Assembly: GCF_024758565.1 (NCBI RefSeq)
Contig: NZ_CP079199.1
Span: forward strand, 1,017,405-1,081,404
Direction of reading: 5' to 3'
DNA: 64,000 bases
DNA from: Mesomycoplasma ovipneumoniae
GTDB lineage: Bacteria; Bacillota_I; Bacilli_A; Mycoplasmatales; Metamycoplasmataceae
Part shown: piece by piece, positions 45,168 through 55,252 of the stretch
Position numbering within the stretch: position 1 is the stretch's first letter
Layout: every line of letters starts with the position of its first letter
The notes under the pieces: model-generated
The model's database searches: none
Told to the model about the DNA's origin: nothing
What the model saw: only the letters and a program-made list of their open reading frames with translations
Program-made: the position numbers and the translations under genes

Positions 45168-46632
45168 ATAAAAAATGCACCTTTTCAACATTTAACATTT
45201 TTTCTCTTCGTATAAATTCCTTCTTTTCGAATTTTCCCTTTATCATTCTTGCTCTCCTTACATGATAACTGGGAAAATATATTTTTATGTATGATGGTAT
45301 ATTTTTATTTTCGTTTACATTTTCATTTTCATTTTCATTTTTACTTGGATCAACAATATCAAACGCATTTTTAGGGTTAGTTCAATCAATAGCATCACTA
45401 GCTAGACCTTCTCCAACAACAAAGTGATCTTTAGTAAAACCGATATCTTTATTTAAATTATTAGTTGGATCTCATGACCATCTATTTCTCACTATCAAAT
45501 TTGCTGTATATTTTGTTTTTTCAGCCAAATTTTTCATAACTGATTGATTATATGAATAAAAATCAATAGGTGAATTTAGTTTCTTATCCATATTTTTACG
45601 GTCATAAACATTTTTATTATTTTTTACTGAACTAGGTAGCAAGTTATTAATAATAATTTTGGTTAATTCTGATTGGGCTAGCAAACTTCCAACCGCTAAA
45701 AGTCAGGCTGCAGGTTCTGGAATTGCTTGTTTACTAATAACAAAATGAGGTTCTAACTTTTCATTGTGAAAATTAAAAAATCATGCAGGATGGATTCCAG
45801 TGTACTGTCTTAATTTTTCCTTATCTTTTGCTTTTACAATAGAAAGTTCTAAAGTCGCTGTATTTGCTATTTCTTTAATACTAGGCTCACCTTTTGCTTT
45901 TGGCAATTTATCTAAGTCAACCACAATTGAGCTTTCAGTTCTTCAAGTAATAGGGTTATTATCAACTGGTACAGAAACAGGGGTATAATTATCTGAGGAA
46001 TAGTAACTTTCACGGGTCCCAAATCATCTACCTACATCATCAACAACCTTTGGAAAAGTTTCGACAGCTACTGCAGCGGCTGTTGAAACTGCTACTGCGG
46101 CAATGGCAGCTGCGACAGCATTTGAAATAAATGGAATAAAAGGCAAAAGGAAAAAGAAGGTTTTTTCAACCCGAGTTTGTTTTTGAAGTTCTCTAAAGTC
46201 AAAAACATAACCTTCTAATTTTAGTTTTGGTACACCTTCTTCAAAATAGAGTTCAGCTTTTTTGTTAACGAATTCAAGTGAAGCACTATTTAAAATTACC
46301 TCGCCTTCTTGATTAATTTGAATTTCGATATCATCTAGATTAGGAGAGTCTGAATTAGTACTTGTTTTGTTTAGATGTGTTTTGGCTTTTTTAATATTTG
46401 CGTTGATGACAAGCGAATTTTGTTGGTTTTTGGTTGAAACAATTTGGACAAAATCATCAAAATTTACCGGTTTTTTTGAATTTGATAAATCTATATCACG
46501 AGTTTCAAGTTTGAAATCTGAATAGCTTCTTGTATTTTGAAAATGTCAAAGCGGCCCAAAAACACTTAGGGTTAATGATGAAAAAGCAATAATATTACTG
46601 ATAAACTTAAAAAGTTTTAGTTTTTTCTTCAT
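45118..46632 (-). CDS. Membrane-anchored hypothetical surface protein (intact copy of module gene 1)
   Basis: 504 residues in one frame with UGA Trp. The ATG at 46630-46632 has GGAGAAAA directly upstream. The N-terminal signal anchor is LFKFISNIIAFSSLTLSVFG (residues 7-26, no Cys). A second hydrophobic stretch, FFFLLPFIPFISNAVAAAIA with a following Ala/Val-rich run, lies near residues 170-205. The exported part is mixed charged, with an in-frame hexanucleotide repeat giving Glu-Asn pairs (about 45320-45345). The C-terminus RREKMLNVEKVHFLYG overlaps the next gene. No family is recognised. Broken relatives lie at 40217-40702, 42701-43264 and 22699-22854. Confidence 0.75.
45316..45345 (-). repeat. 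Hexanucleotide repeat AATGAA in coding sequence
   Basis: About four AATGAA units encode Glu-Asn repeats in the surface protein. The unit length preserves the frame, so slippage would change protein length only. Confidence 0.6.
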
Positions 46633-46665
46633 TTTTTCTCCATATTTTTATATTCTTAACATTAA

Positions 46666-46671
46666 ATTATA
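46666..46671 (-). promoter_or_regulatory. -10 box of module 3
   Basis: Minus-strand TATAAT preceded by TG (TGTTATAAT), about 34 bases before the ATG at 46632. Confidence 0.55.
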
Positions 46672-47152
46672 ACATATATTTAATAATTTTTCTGAAAATT
46701 TCATTTAAAAAGAATAAATTAATACAAATTAGCACGGTAATTTTAGACCCCTCCAAGAAGGTGTGACAAAATGAAACAATATAAGTTACAGTTCAAGACA
46801 AATTTAAGAACATTAAAATTGGCAAATCTAAAGGTTAAAAATTGCAATTTTGCATTTTCAGGAAGAATTTAGAAAAATTTATAAAAAAGAAAAATGCAAA
46901 ATTGACACAAAAAGTCAATTTTGCATGTATATTAAATAATTTAATAAGAAATTGGCGAAAAAGTTTGATAAATTTATGGAAAATAAATCGTGCTAACCAA
47001 AAAAAGAAATATAAAATTAAGGGTCTTTATGAAAAATGATAGTGGAATTTATCAAAAAAAATGGAAAATGTTCTTAGAAAGACAGAGTGGCGCTCAATTA
47101 TTAGCGTCTGAATTTTTTTAGCAATTTGTTATTTAAAAAGATTTTATTTGGA
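46672..47152. other. Intergenic region with a perfect 13-bp hairpin, no supported gene
   Basis: About 480 bases. ATGCAAAATTGAC (46894-46906) and GTCAATTTTGCAT (46914-46926) pair perfectly over 13 bp with a 7-base loop, and a related CAATTTTGCATTT lies at 46845-46857. A small Lys/Asn-rich plus-strand frame (46842-47039) has no homologue I recognise. It could be decayed mobile DNA, but terminal repeats are not visible. Confidence 0.5.
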
Positions 47153-47815
47153 TTAGCTGTTTAAAACTGTTAAAATATGGTCAATTTTAAGCTCATCTGT
47201 TGATGAAAATCAAAAATCAGCTTGATTAAATTCACTAAATTGATCCAAAGAAACAACAACTGATCTCATTTTAGCACTTTTTATTGATAAAAACCCTGAG
47301 AGAGAATCCTCAAAGCCAATGCAATTTTCGGGATTCAGAGACAATCCTTCTGAAGCCAATAGAAAAATATCAGGCGCTGGCTTAGGTTTTTTGATTTTTT
47401 TAGGATCAGCAATATAGTCAAAAAAAGCAATAATCCCAAGTTTTTCTAAAATTAAAGGGGCATTAAGGCTACTTGAGGCTAGTGCAATTTTCATTTTTTT
47501 ACTTTTTGCACTTGTTAGTAAATCTAATATTCCTGGCAAAAGATGGTCTTTATTTAGATTTTCAAGTAATTTTAAGTAAATTTCATTTTTTTTAAAACAG
47601 ACATCATCAATTTTTTGTTCATCTCAGGTCAGTTTTTTTAGTTCTAAAATTGCTTTTAGTGTTTCTTTTCTTGAAAGTCCTTTTAATTGGGCATTTTCAG
47701 TCTCGGTAAAGTCAATATTTTCTGCTAAAAGTGATTTTTTTCAGGCTAGAAAATGTAATTGGGCAGTGTCTGTTATTATTCCATCCAGATCAAATATTAG
47801 TCCTTTAATTTTCAT
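47153..47815 (-). CDS. pgmB: Beta-phosphoglucomutase
   Basis: 220 residues, typical HAD-superfamily length. The catalytic N-terminal motif is [21 protein letters not shown] with the nucleophile Asp9 and general acid Asp11. The cap domain holds LKGLSRKETLKAI. Motif II is IALASSSLNAP, the Lys region is KKIKKPKPAPDIFLLA, and the acidic motif is CIGFEDSLSGFLSIKSA. It interconverts beta-glucose 1-phosphate and glucose 6-phosphate. It overlaps the upstream GH65 phosphorylase gene by 11 bases, and this pairing is known: inverting GH65 phosphorylases release beta-glucose 1-phosphate, which only this mutase uses. Confidence 0.93.
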
Positions 47816-50177
47816 GGTTTATTGCAAAAAAATGCACGCTTTCTATAAGTTCTTCTTGATTATTTATTCAAATTTTTACAGGTTTTTTATTAAAATTTTC
47901 AACCCTAAAAGTTGAGTGATCAATTCTTACTTGTAAATTTGCGCCTTGAAAACTAAAGTTATAAATTAATGAATTTCACTCTTTTGGCAAATTAGGTTTT
48001 AAATGAATTTTATGGTCAAAATAAGTTAGACCACCAAAACCAAAAACAACCATTTGTCAAATTGCAGCAAGCGATCCAGCATGAATTCCAGCATCAGAAC
48101 TTTTCATGTTTTGACCTAAGTCAATGTTAATTCCGTATTGAAAAAGTTGATAAGCTTTGTCGATTTTGTTAAGTCGTATAGCTTCAATTGCATAAGTTGC
48201 CGCTGAAAGTGAGGAGTCATGTGTTGTAATTTCCTCGTAAAAATCAAAGTTTTTTGATCTAATTTCTTCAGAGTAAAGCTCAGGAAAAAGATATAAAAGT
48301 AAGACAACATCAGCTTGTTTAACTAGTTGGGATGCGAGAATTTTTTGGCCTTTTACAAGTGAAAAAAGTTTTTTTCCTGCATCACCAAGCATTTTAAATT
48401 CGCTAATATCGTTTCGTTCTAGCTCTAAAAAGCTGTCATTTTCGGCGATAATTAGCTCTGAATTTGGTTTTTGTTGGACTAAATTTTGGCCAACATTTTT
48501 GATTTTTTCAAAATCAATTTTATAAGGAATTTTTCTAAGAACCTCAGCAAATACTGGAGTATTTTTTATTTTTTCAAAATAAAAAAGCGCTAAATCAAGG
48601 TTATATTTTGCCATTGCATTAATATAGGCCGAATTGTTAATATTTCCTTTGTATTCATTTGGACCCATTACATCATTAATTTGAAATTTTCCGTTAATGT
48701 TTTTTTCAGCCCGATTTGTGTAAAATCAAGCAGTATCAAAAATTATCTCATAGCCGTATTTTTCCATGAAATCTTGATCCAAAGTAACAACAAAATATTG
48801 TTGAATTGCATATGCAATGTCAGCTGAGACATGAATTTCTTGACGGGCGGAGGCAATTGGGACTTGTTTTCCAGAAATTATATCAACCTGACCTCAAATT
48901 GGACAAACCTCACCATCTTTAGGCAGTGCCATCTCTCAGGGAAATTGGGCTCCTTCAAGGTTAGATTCTTGCGGTCTAAGTTTAACAGAAGCGGCTTTTT
49001 TTCGGGCAGCATCTAAGCCTTTATAACGGTAAATTAATAAATTTCTGACAACATTAGGTTCAACAAAAAGATAATTAGGATTAATAAAAAATTCTGAATC
49101 TCAATAAGTATGACCTTGATATCCTTCGCCAGTTAAACCTTTGGCACCTGCGTTAATTTCGGTCGAATTTTTGCGAAAAAGTCCATTTAGATGATAAAGT
49201 CCAAAATCAAGTCCAAGCTGGTCAAATTGGGAATTTGAATCAATTTTGACAAGGAATTTTTGTCATAAATTTTTGTCCAGAGCCTGGCTTGATTCTAAAA
49301 AAGACTCATGAAAATCGGCGTTTAGTAAAGTTTTTAGCGTTAAATTTGCTTGTTTTTCAAGCTCAAAATCGTCAATTAAATTTTCGGAGTCATCAATGGA
49401 AGTATGAACTGACATTAATTTTATCAGACTTATTTTTGTTCCTTTTTTGAATTTTCCTTTGATTCGAAACAAGATTAGTCGTCTTGAGGCATCAACTTGG
49501 AAATTGTCATCTCCAGGTTTTATTCTTTGGCCATTGACTTCAAAGTGGCAAACTAAATTGTGAATAACTAACAAATTTGAGCTAGTTGAACGTTGTTTTA
49601 ACTGCAAAGCGTTTTCAAAAGGGCGAAATTTTTCACCTTCGGCAAAATGTTGAGTTCCTGTGTTTGTATTTTGGGCATTAATTTGCGGGCGAAATTCAAT
49701 TTGGACATATTCATTTTCAGGGCTAACTTCAAGAATTTCAACATCAATTTTTTGGGCATAAAAATTGAGGTTCTGATGTGAGACAAAACGAAAAGTGTCG
49801 ATTTTTATAGTATTTTTTTGGCGAGTAAGTCTAACTGAGCGCGATAGTGATCCGTTTTTTATGTCAAAAACTTTTTGATATTGGTCTTGAGAGTCAAGAA
49901 TTAAGGGCTGTTCATTTATAAACATTGGGGTTGTAATTAAGTCGGCTAAATTACAAATTTCGGGAACTTCATGTTCAACATCTTTGTTAAAAACACCACT
50001 TACAAAAAATCCAGGCTTATTATAATAATCAGGTTCTTCGTCACTGCTTCTGAGACCTAAATATCCATTTGTTAAGGCAAAAATTGATTCTGTTTTTCCT
50101 GTAAATCTTCGGTCAAAGCCATTTTGAATAACTAGTTTTTTTAAATTATCATACGTTAAAAATTGGTTAGTTTTCAT
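47805..50177 (-). CDS. GH65 family alpha-glucoside phosphorylase (maltose/trehalose/kojibiose type)
   Basis: 790 residues, standard for GH65. An N-terminal beta-sandwich opens with ESIFALTNGYLGLRSSDEE. The (alpha/alpha)6 barrel contains GLTGEGYQGHTYWDSEFFINP and LEGAQFPWE. The general acid Glu is in NDVMGPNEYKGNINNSAYIN near residue 505, and the phosphate-binding THDSSLSAATYAIEA comes later. It phosphorolyses an alpha-linked glucose disaccharide to beta-glucose 1-phosphate and glucose. The operon with pullulanase and an alpha-glucosidase makes maltose the likeliest substrate, but trehalose or kojibiose cannot be excluded. AAGGAAT precedes the ATG, and one base separates it from the GH13 stop. 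Confidence 0.92.
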
Positions 50178-50178
50178 T

Positions 50179-51813
50179 TTATTCCTTAATTAAAATTGAC
50201 TCAAACGGGCGTAAAAAATCCTCAGGTTTTTTGAGATCTTGATATGAAGAAAGCAAGGGTTTTTGCTGAATTTTTTCGGCAAAAGGTAATTCTTTTTTTG
50301 TTAAATTTAAGTAAAAAATTAATTTTTCACCTTTAAATTCACGGCTAATTTTGCAAATTCCGTCTTTAGTTATTTCTAATTTTGCTTTTGCCTCAACAAG
50401 CAAATCTTTTAAGTCATTTTTATAAAGAAAAATTAATTTTTTATAAAAATTTAAGATTGAATTTTTGTCTAAAGTTTGACTCTCAACATTCATTCGCGGG
50501 TCATCAAGGCTTGTGTTAATTCAGGCTTTTTGGCTTGAAAATCCGTTGTTTTTTTCTAAATTTCAGCGCAAAGGACCTCTTCCTGAATCGCGACTGTTAA
50601 TATTTGCATAAATTAACATTTCTGATTCAGAATAAATTTTTTCTCTGTCAACAAGTGAAGCAAAAGCATTTTTCATATCAATGTCAACAAAATCTTGTCT
50701 GTTTTCAAAATAGGAATTGGTCATTCCAATTTCTTCACCATAGTAAATTATCGGAATTCCACGCATTGAAAAAAGTAAAAGAGCTAGCGATTTTGCAGAT
50801 TCTTTTCAAAAAAATGGATAGTCTCCTCAACGAGAAATTGCCCTGGAGGTATCATGATTTGAAAGAAAATTACTCATTAAACTCGGACTAATTTCTTCAT
50901 TGTGTTGAAAAGGGATTTGGGCATTAATAAAATCTTGATAGTCTCAATTTGCATTAAATCCGTTTCTACCAGTTTTATTTGACCAGCCGATTCATCATCA
51001 TGAAAAGTTAAAAAAATTATTGGCCAAAGGCGATTTTCCGGCCCCATATTTTATTAATTCTTCAACAGTTATCCCGCTAGCCTCGCCAAAAGTGTAGGCA
51101 TCGGGCTTATTTTTAAAGGCAAGTTCGTTAAATTTTTCAAGATACTCTTGAGCGCCTTTGCATCAGGAAAAATACGGATTTTGTTCAACATTTTCAAAAT
51201 TTTTGGCAACATGTTTGATGGCATCAAGACGAAAACCACGAACTCCAAGATCATACCAAAAATTAATAATGTCAACAAAAGCAGCTTGTGTATCTGGGTG
51301 GGCTCAATTTAAGTCAACTTGGTCAGTGCTAAAAAGGTGAAAATAATATTTTTGAACATTTGGCTGTCATTCTCAGGCAGAGCCGCCAAAAATTGAAGTT
51401 GCTTTTTGTTCTTCAGGGCTTAATTTTTCTCTTCAAATGAAATAATTATGCTCTTTGTTTTCAGGCGATTCAATTGCCTTTTTAAATCAGGAATGCTGAC
51501 TTGAGACATGGTTTAAAACCACATCAATTATTATATCTATATTTAATTGGCGGGCTTTTTTTGTCAGTTTAGCAAAGTCATTAAGACTACCAAATTTAGA
51601 CCAAATTGACTTATAATCAAGAACATCATAACCCGCATCAACAAAATTAGTCTCATAAAATGGGGTTAATCAAATTGCATCGATCCCTAAATCACTAAGA
51701 TATTCAAGTTTATTATAAATTCCAAGAATATCGCCATTTCCGTCATTATTTGCATCATAAAATGATCTGACAAAAATTTGGTATACTACTTTATCTTTTA
51801 AATTTGTTTTCAT
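50179..51813 (-). CDS. malL: GH13 alpha-glucosidase (oligo-1,6-glucosidase/dextran glucosidase type)
   Basis: 544 residues with UGA Trp. A (beta/alpha)8 GH13 enzyme: the N-terminus KVVYQIFVRSFYDANNDGNG is family-typical. Conserved region I is DVVLNHVS. Region II is GVRGFRLDAIKHV with the nucleophile Asp. Region III is YTFGEAS with the acid/base Glu. Region IV is FLSNHDTSRA. It hydrolyses alpha-1,4 or alpha-1,6 glucosidic bonds in short oligosaccharides. There is no signal peptide, so it acts in the cytoplasm on imported sugars. The substrate-determining residue after the nucleophile is AIKHV, which points to the alpha-1,6 glucosidase subgroup (GH13_31-like) more than to amylases. It lies one base after pulA. 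Confidence 0.9.
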
Positions 51814-51814
51814 T

Positions 51815-53824
51815 TTAGTAAAAATTAATCCTTTTTGTTAGCAAAATAGACTGATGAGGTTGAATTAAATTAGTAATATTATTCAATTTTGAATTAAAAA
51901 GTATTTCAAAGTCATCAAAATTATACTCATACTGATTATTTGAAAAATTGTGAATAATTTTAACGGCCTGATCATTTAAGTCAATTTGATAAATAATTAA
52001 TCCTTTATTTTTGTCAACAGTTTCGAAATTTAGACAATCTTTAATTTGTTGGTTTGTTTTTAGTCTAAAAAATCCGGTTTTTTGCCGAAATTCGTTAATT
52101 TTGGCAAAAAAATTAAAAATTTGTTCTTCAATTTGCTTATTTTTTAAAATATCAAATTTTAAACCGTTAGTAAAATCTGTTGTCTTATAAGAATTAAAAT
52201 CAAAAAAATCAGCATTTAAAAACTCAAAAGGTGGATTTTTTTGATTTAAATTTGGATGGCAAGCTTGATAAGTTGCTCCAGAAAAATCACAAACTTTTGA
52301 AAAACAAAACTCACTTCCGGAACTAAAAAGCACTTTTCCTTGGACAAAAGAAACTAACATCAAGGCTTGGCGGTAAGTTTCAATAAATTGTTTTTTTCCA
52401 ATTTTTGAAGATGATGACAAAATTTTATCTGCTAAAGTCGGGCCATCATGACAAGTTAAATATGACAAATTTAGACTAATTTCATTGGCAAAAAGATCAT
52501 AGCGTTTTTTAGAATGGTAAAAATCTTTAAAATCATAATCAGCAATATTTCCTGGAATTGAAGAGACATAAGCACCGAATTTTACAGCATTTTTTGATAA
52601 AATAAGACCTTTGTCTGTTGGTGAATCACTGCCACGAACTGCGTTGCGAATTGTGTCATTGAAATATCCAAAATTAAAATTATTACCTTCTTTTCCTTTT
52701 GTTAGCCTTTTAGAAAAGGGTAAATCACTAAAATCCCAAGCTTCTCCGTATAATAAAATGTTAGGATTAATTTTTCTTAGCTCTGTATCGATAATTTTGA
52801 GTGATTTTTTATCTAAAAATGAAGCTAAGTCAAAGCGAAATCCATCAACTTTATAATATTTAACAAAAAAAATGAGTGAGTCTAAAATTAGCCTAAAAGC
52901 CATCGGTTTTTGGGAGTCTAAGGGCGCAAAGCCAACTGGAAAAATTTCAGCATTTTCGCGATAAAAATGACCTGGGGCAACATTGTCAAAAACTGAATTT
53001 TCAAAAGTGTGATTATAAACAACATCAAGAATTATTCCGATATTGTTTTTGTGAGCTTGATCAACAAAATTACGGAATTCAACAATTTTTGCATAAGGAT
53101 CTTGTGGGTTTGTTGAATAACTAGAGTTAAGCGAAAAAAAACCAATTGGGTCATAACCCCAGTTATAAACACTATAATGGCCTTTTCCGTCGCCTTGGTG
53201 GAGAATAGGAACGCTTTTTTGGGCAAAAGTATAGCAAGAATGGAGTGGAAGTAATTGTAAAAAGTTTAAATTCAGCTTATTTAAGTAAGGAAAAATACCA
53301 TTATCAATCGCTCCAATAAAAGTTCCAGGATATTGGACTTTTTTTGAAAGCGAACTAAAATCACGAATATGGAGCTCGTAAATCTGGGCATCAATTTTGG
53401 GATCAGCTTCAAATAAGTTAATATCTAAAGGCATTTGGCCGGCTTTTTCTGAAAAAATATCAATTAAAAAGGCCTTAGGAGTTTCGTTTTTAGTTCAATC
53501 AAAAGGAGCAAGACTGAATGCATATGGATCAAGGGCGAAAGTTGTTTCTGAATTAGGGTGTTCAACCTTCAAATTATATGAATATGATTCAAAATTTTTG
53601 CTAATTTTGCAAAATCAGGCACCTTTTGTTTTTTTCATTTTTATTATTTTAAAAGGGGTTGAATCTTCAAAATGTTTATAAATTAAAAATTCAACTGAAA
53701 CTGAATCAGGAGATCAAAAATAAAAATGAAACTTTTCATCCTTCAAAAACAAGCCAAGCGGTCCTAGGTATATTTTTCCGCGCGAATTTTTGCGAATTAG
53801 AGTTTTTTCATAGTCAAAAAGCAT
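51815..53824 (-). CDS. pulA: Type I pullulanase
   Basis: 669 residues, the size of cytoplasmic type I pullulanases. An N-terminal CBM48-like beta-sandwich (residues 1-130, KIYLGPLGLFLKDEKFHFYF) precedes the catalytic barrel. Diagnostic pullulanase motif YNWGYDP occurs near residue 222. Region I is DVVYNHTF, region II is YKVDGFRFDLASFLD, region III is LLYGEAWDF, and region IV is YLTCHDGPTLADK. It cleaves alpha-1,6 branch points in glycogen-derived dextrins. No signal peptide. AGGTATAAAC precedes the ATG. It is the first gene of the glucan operon and lies about 300 bases downstream of leader element D on the same strand, so the operon may be driven by that element. Confidence 0.93.
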
Positions 53825-54120
53825 GTTTATACCTAAAAAATAAAAAAATTTGGCAAATTATTGGCAAAATTTAAATAATTAGTATAACTTGCCGAAAAAT
53901 AAATGCAAAATTTAAATTTTTATATTTAAATAATAAAAAAATTGCATTCTACTATTTTAGCATAAAAAAATTCTTTTTATTTTTTTTTAATTATTTTTTC
54001 AGGCTGTCTCTAAACAATGATTGCTTGAGATATTTTTTTTAGTCACCTTCTAAGCTAACCTAGAAAATACCATTCTTTAGATATTTAAATAAACCAAACT
54101 AAAAAAGTAGTTTAAAACAC
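53825..54120. other. Leader/spacer between element D and pulA, no gene seen
   Basis: About 300 AT-rich bases. A T/A-rich stretch near 53960-54000 is followed by sequence unlike the spacer found after elements B and C. No open frame is supported. Confidence 0.4.
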
Positions 54121-54615
54121 TGGCAAAAATCAATTTATGGACAAAATAACAAAAATCACAAAAAAATACAACTGCTATTTAAACTCAATGTAAATAGAAA
54201 GCTCGTTTTTACTTACATTGAGCCTAAAAAAATATATGAAGTTTTGAAAGAACTGAAAGAAAAATAATTAAAAGCCATAAATTTGTAGATTTCTAAACGG
54301 TCAAATTTAAGGCATCCCATCATATTTAAAAAATATAATGGATAATTCGCATTTTGTGATTTTTTAGACAAAAAACATAACTAATTCCCCCTTAATTCAA
54401 TATCAAAATTTATTAATTTATTCTTAGTGAGGCTTATTATAACATAATTTTATTTTAGACCAAACATTTTTTTTTTTTTTTTTTGCAAAAGGTTAATTTT
54501 AAAATAATAAAAATTAAGATTTTAGGTCAAAAAAACACGGATTTACCGTTATTTTTGCATATTTGTATTCAATAAAAAGTGAATTTTTGCTTCAAACTAA
54601 GAAACTCGGAAAAAA
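54121..54615 (-). repeat. Structured leader element, copy D
   Basis: Minus strand: A18 (54467-54484), TTGGTC (54458-54463), 16 bases, TATAAT (54436-54441). AAGGGGGAA and mini-ORF Met-Phe-Phe-Val-stop (54364-54378) follow, then stem 1 (54274-54313) and stem 2 (54184-54222, with a G-U pair). The upstream flank resembles that of copy C. The element points toward pulA, so the same leader precedes adhesin operons and a sugar-catabolism operon. Confidence 0.75.
54436..54484 (-). promoter_or_regulatory. Promoter of element D with A18 tract
   Basis: A18, TTGGTC, 16-base spacer, TATAAT. It is oriented toward the pulA operon and predicts a 5' leader of about 600 bases. Confidence 0.55.
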
Positions 54616-54782
54616 CTTTGTTTTAACGGTTGGAATAATTATACATTAATTTTGCAAAAAATAAAGAAAAATATTGATTTTTCATAAAAAAATAATTTTA
54701 TAAGACTTTTTTTACATTTTTTGAATTTTTCAATAAAAAATTATTTTTTTTGATAAAATTAGAAAAGAGTACGTATAGACAT

Positions 54783-55220
54783 ATGACAAATTCAAAACCA
54801 ACGTTAAAAACAAGGTTTCGGTACATTTTTTTAGGAAAACTGCCTCTTGAACGAAAGTACCGTCCTAAAATCATCGAATACTTTTATTTATTTATGGGAA
54901 ATTTTGTAATTTCTACTTTTTGAGTATTAGTTTTATTAGCTTTTGGAAAATATGAATGGAAAATTTCCGAAAATTGAAGTCTAATTTTATCTAACGAATT
55001 TAACACCTATTTTTGAAAATTCATAATATCTATTAGCATAACAGCTTGAGTTGTCAATATTTTCTTATGTATTCACTTGGTTTACATTCTTTCAAAAACT
55101 GAAAATTATAAATGGGTAACATTTTTGTCAATTTTTACTAATATTTTTCCATTTTTTAGCTTTTTTAACTTAATTATTTCAGTTTTTGGCTTTTATAAAC
55201 ACAAAATTGTTTTTAAATAA
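54783..55220 (+). CDS. Small membrane protein upstream of the sugar-binding lipoprotein
   Basis: 145 residues, visible only when UGA is read as Trp (five such codons). A basic N-terminus (TLKTRFRYIFLGKLPLERKYR) is followed by three hydrophobic segments near residues 38-57, 80-100 and 112-138. I recognise no family. It lies 32 bases before the sugar-binding lipoprotein gene on the same strand and is probably the first gene of the transport operon. The ATG follows AAAAGAG at loose spacing. A role in the importer is possible from position only. Confidence 0.65.
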
Positions 55221-55252
55221 ATGTAAAAGTGTTTTTTTTGAAAGGAATTATC

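Noticed and set aside
22590..46700. Possible CRISPR array or integrative element in the repeat-rich region
   Set aside because: Repeats are long, few and carry promoters or genes; there are no short regularly spaced repeats, cas genes, integrase or conjugation genes.
46842..47039. Plus-strand Lys/Asn-rich ORF, considered as a transposase remnant
   Set aside because: No transposase motif, no terminal inverted repeats, and it contains the 13-bp hairpin; evidence is too weak to call.
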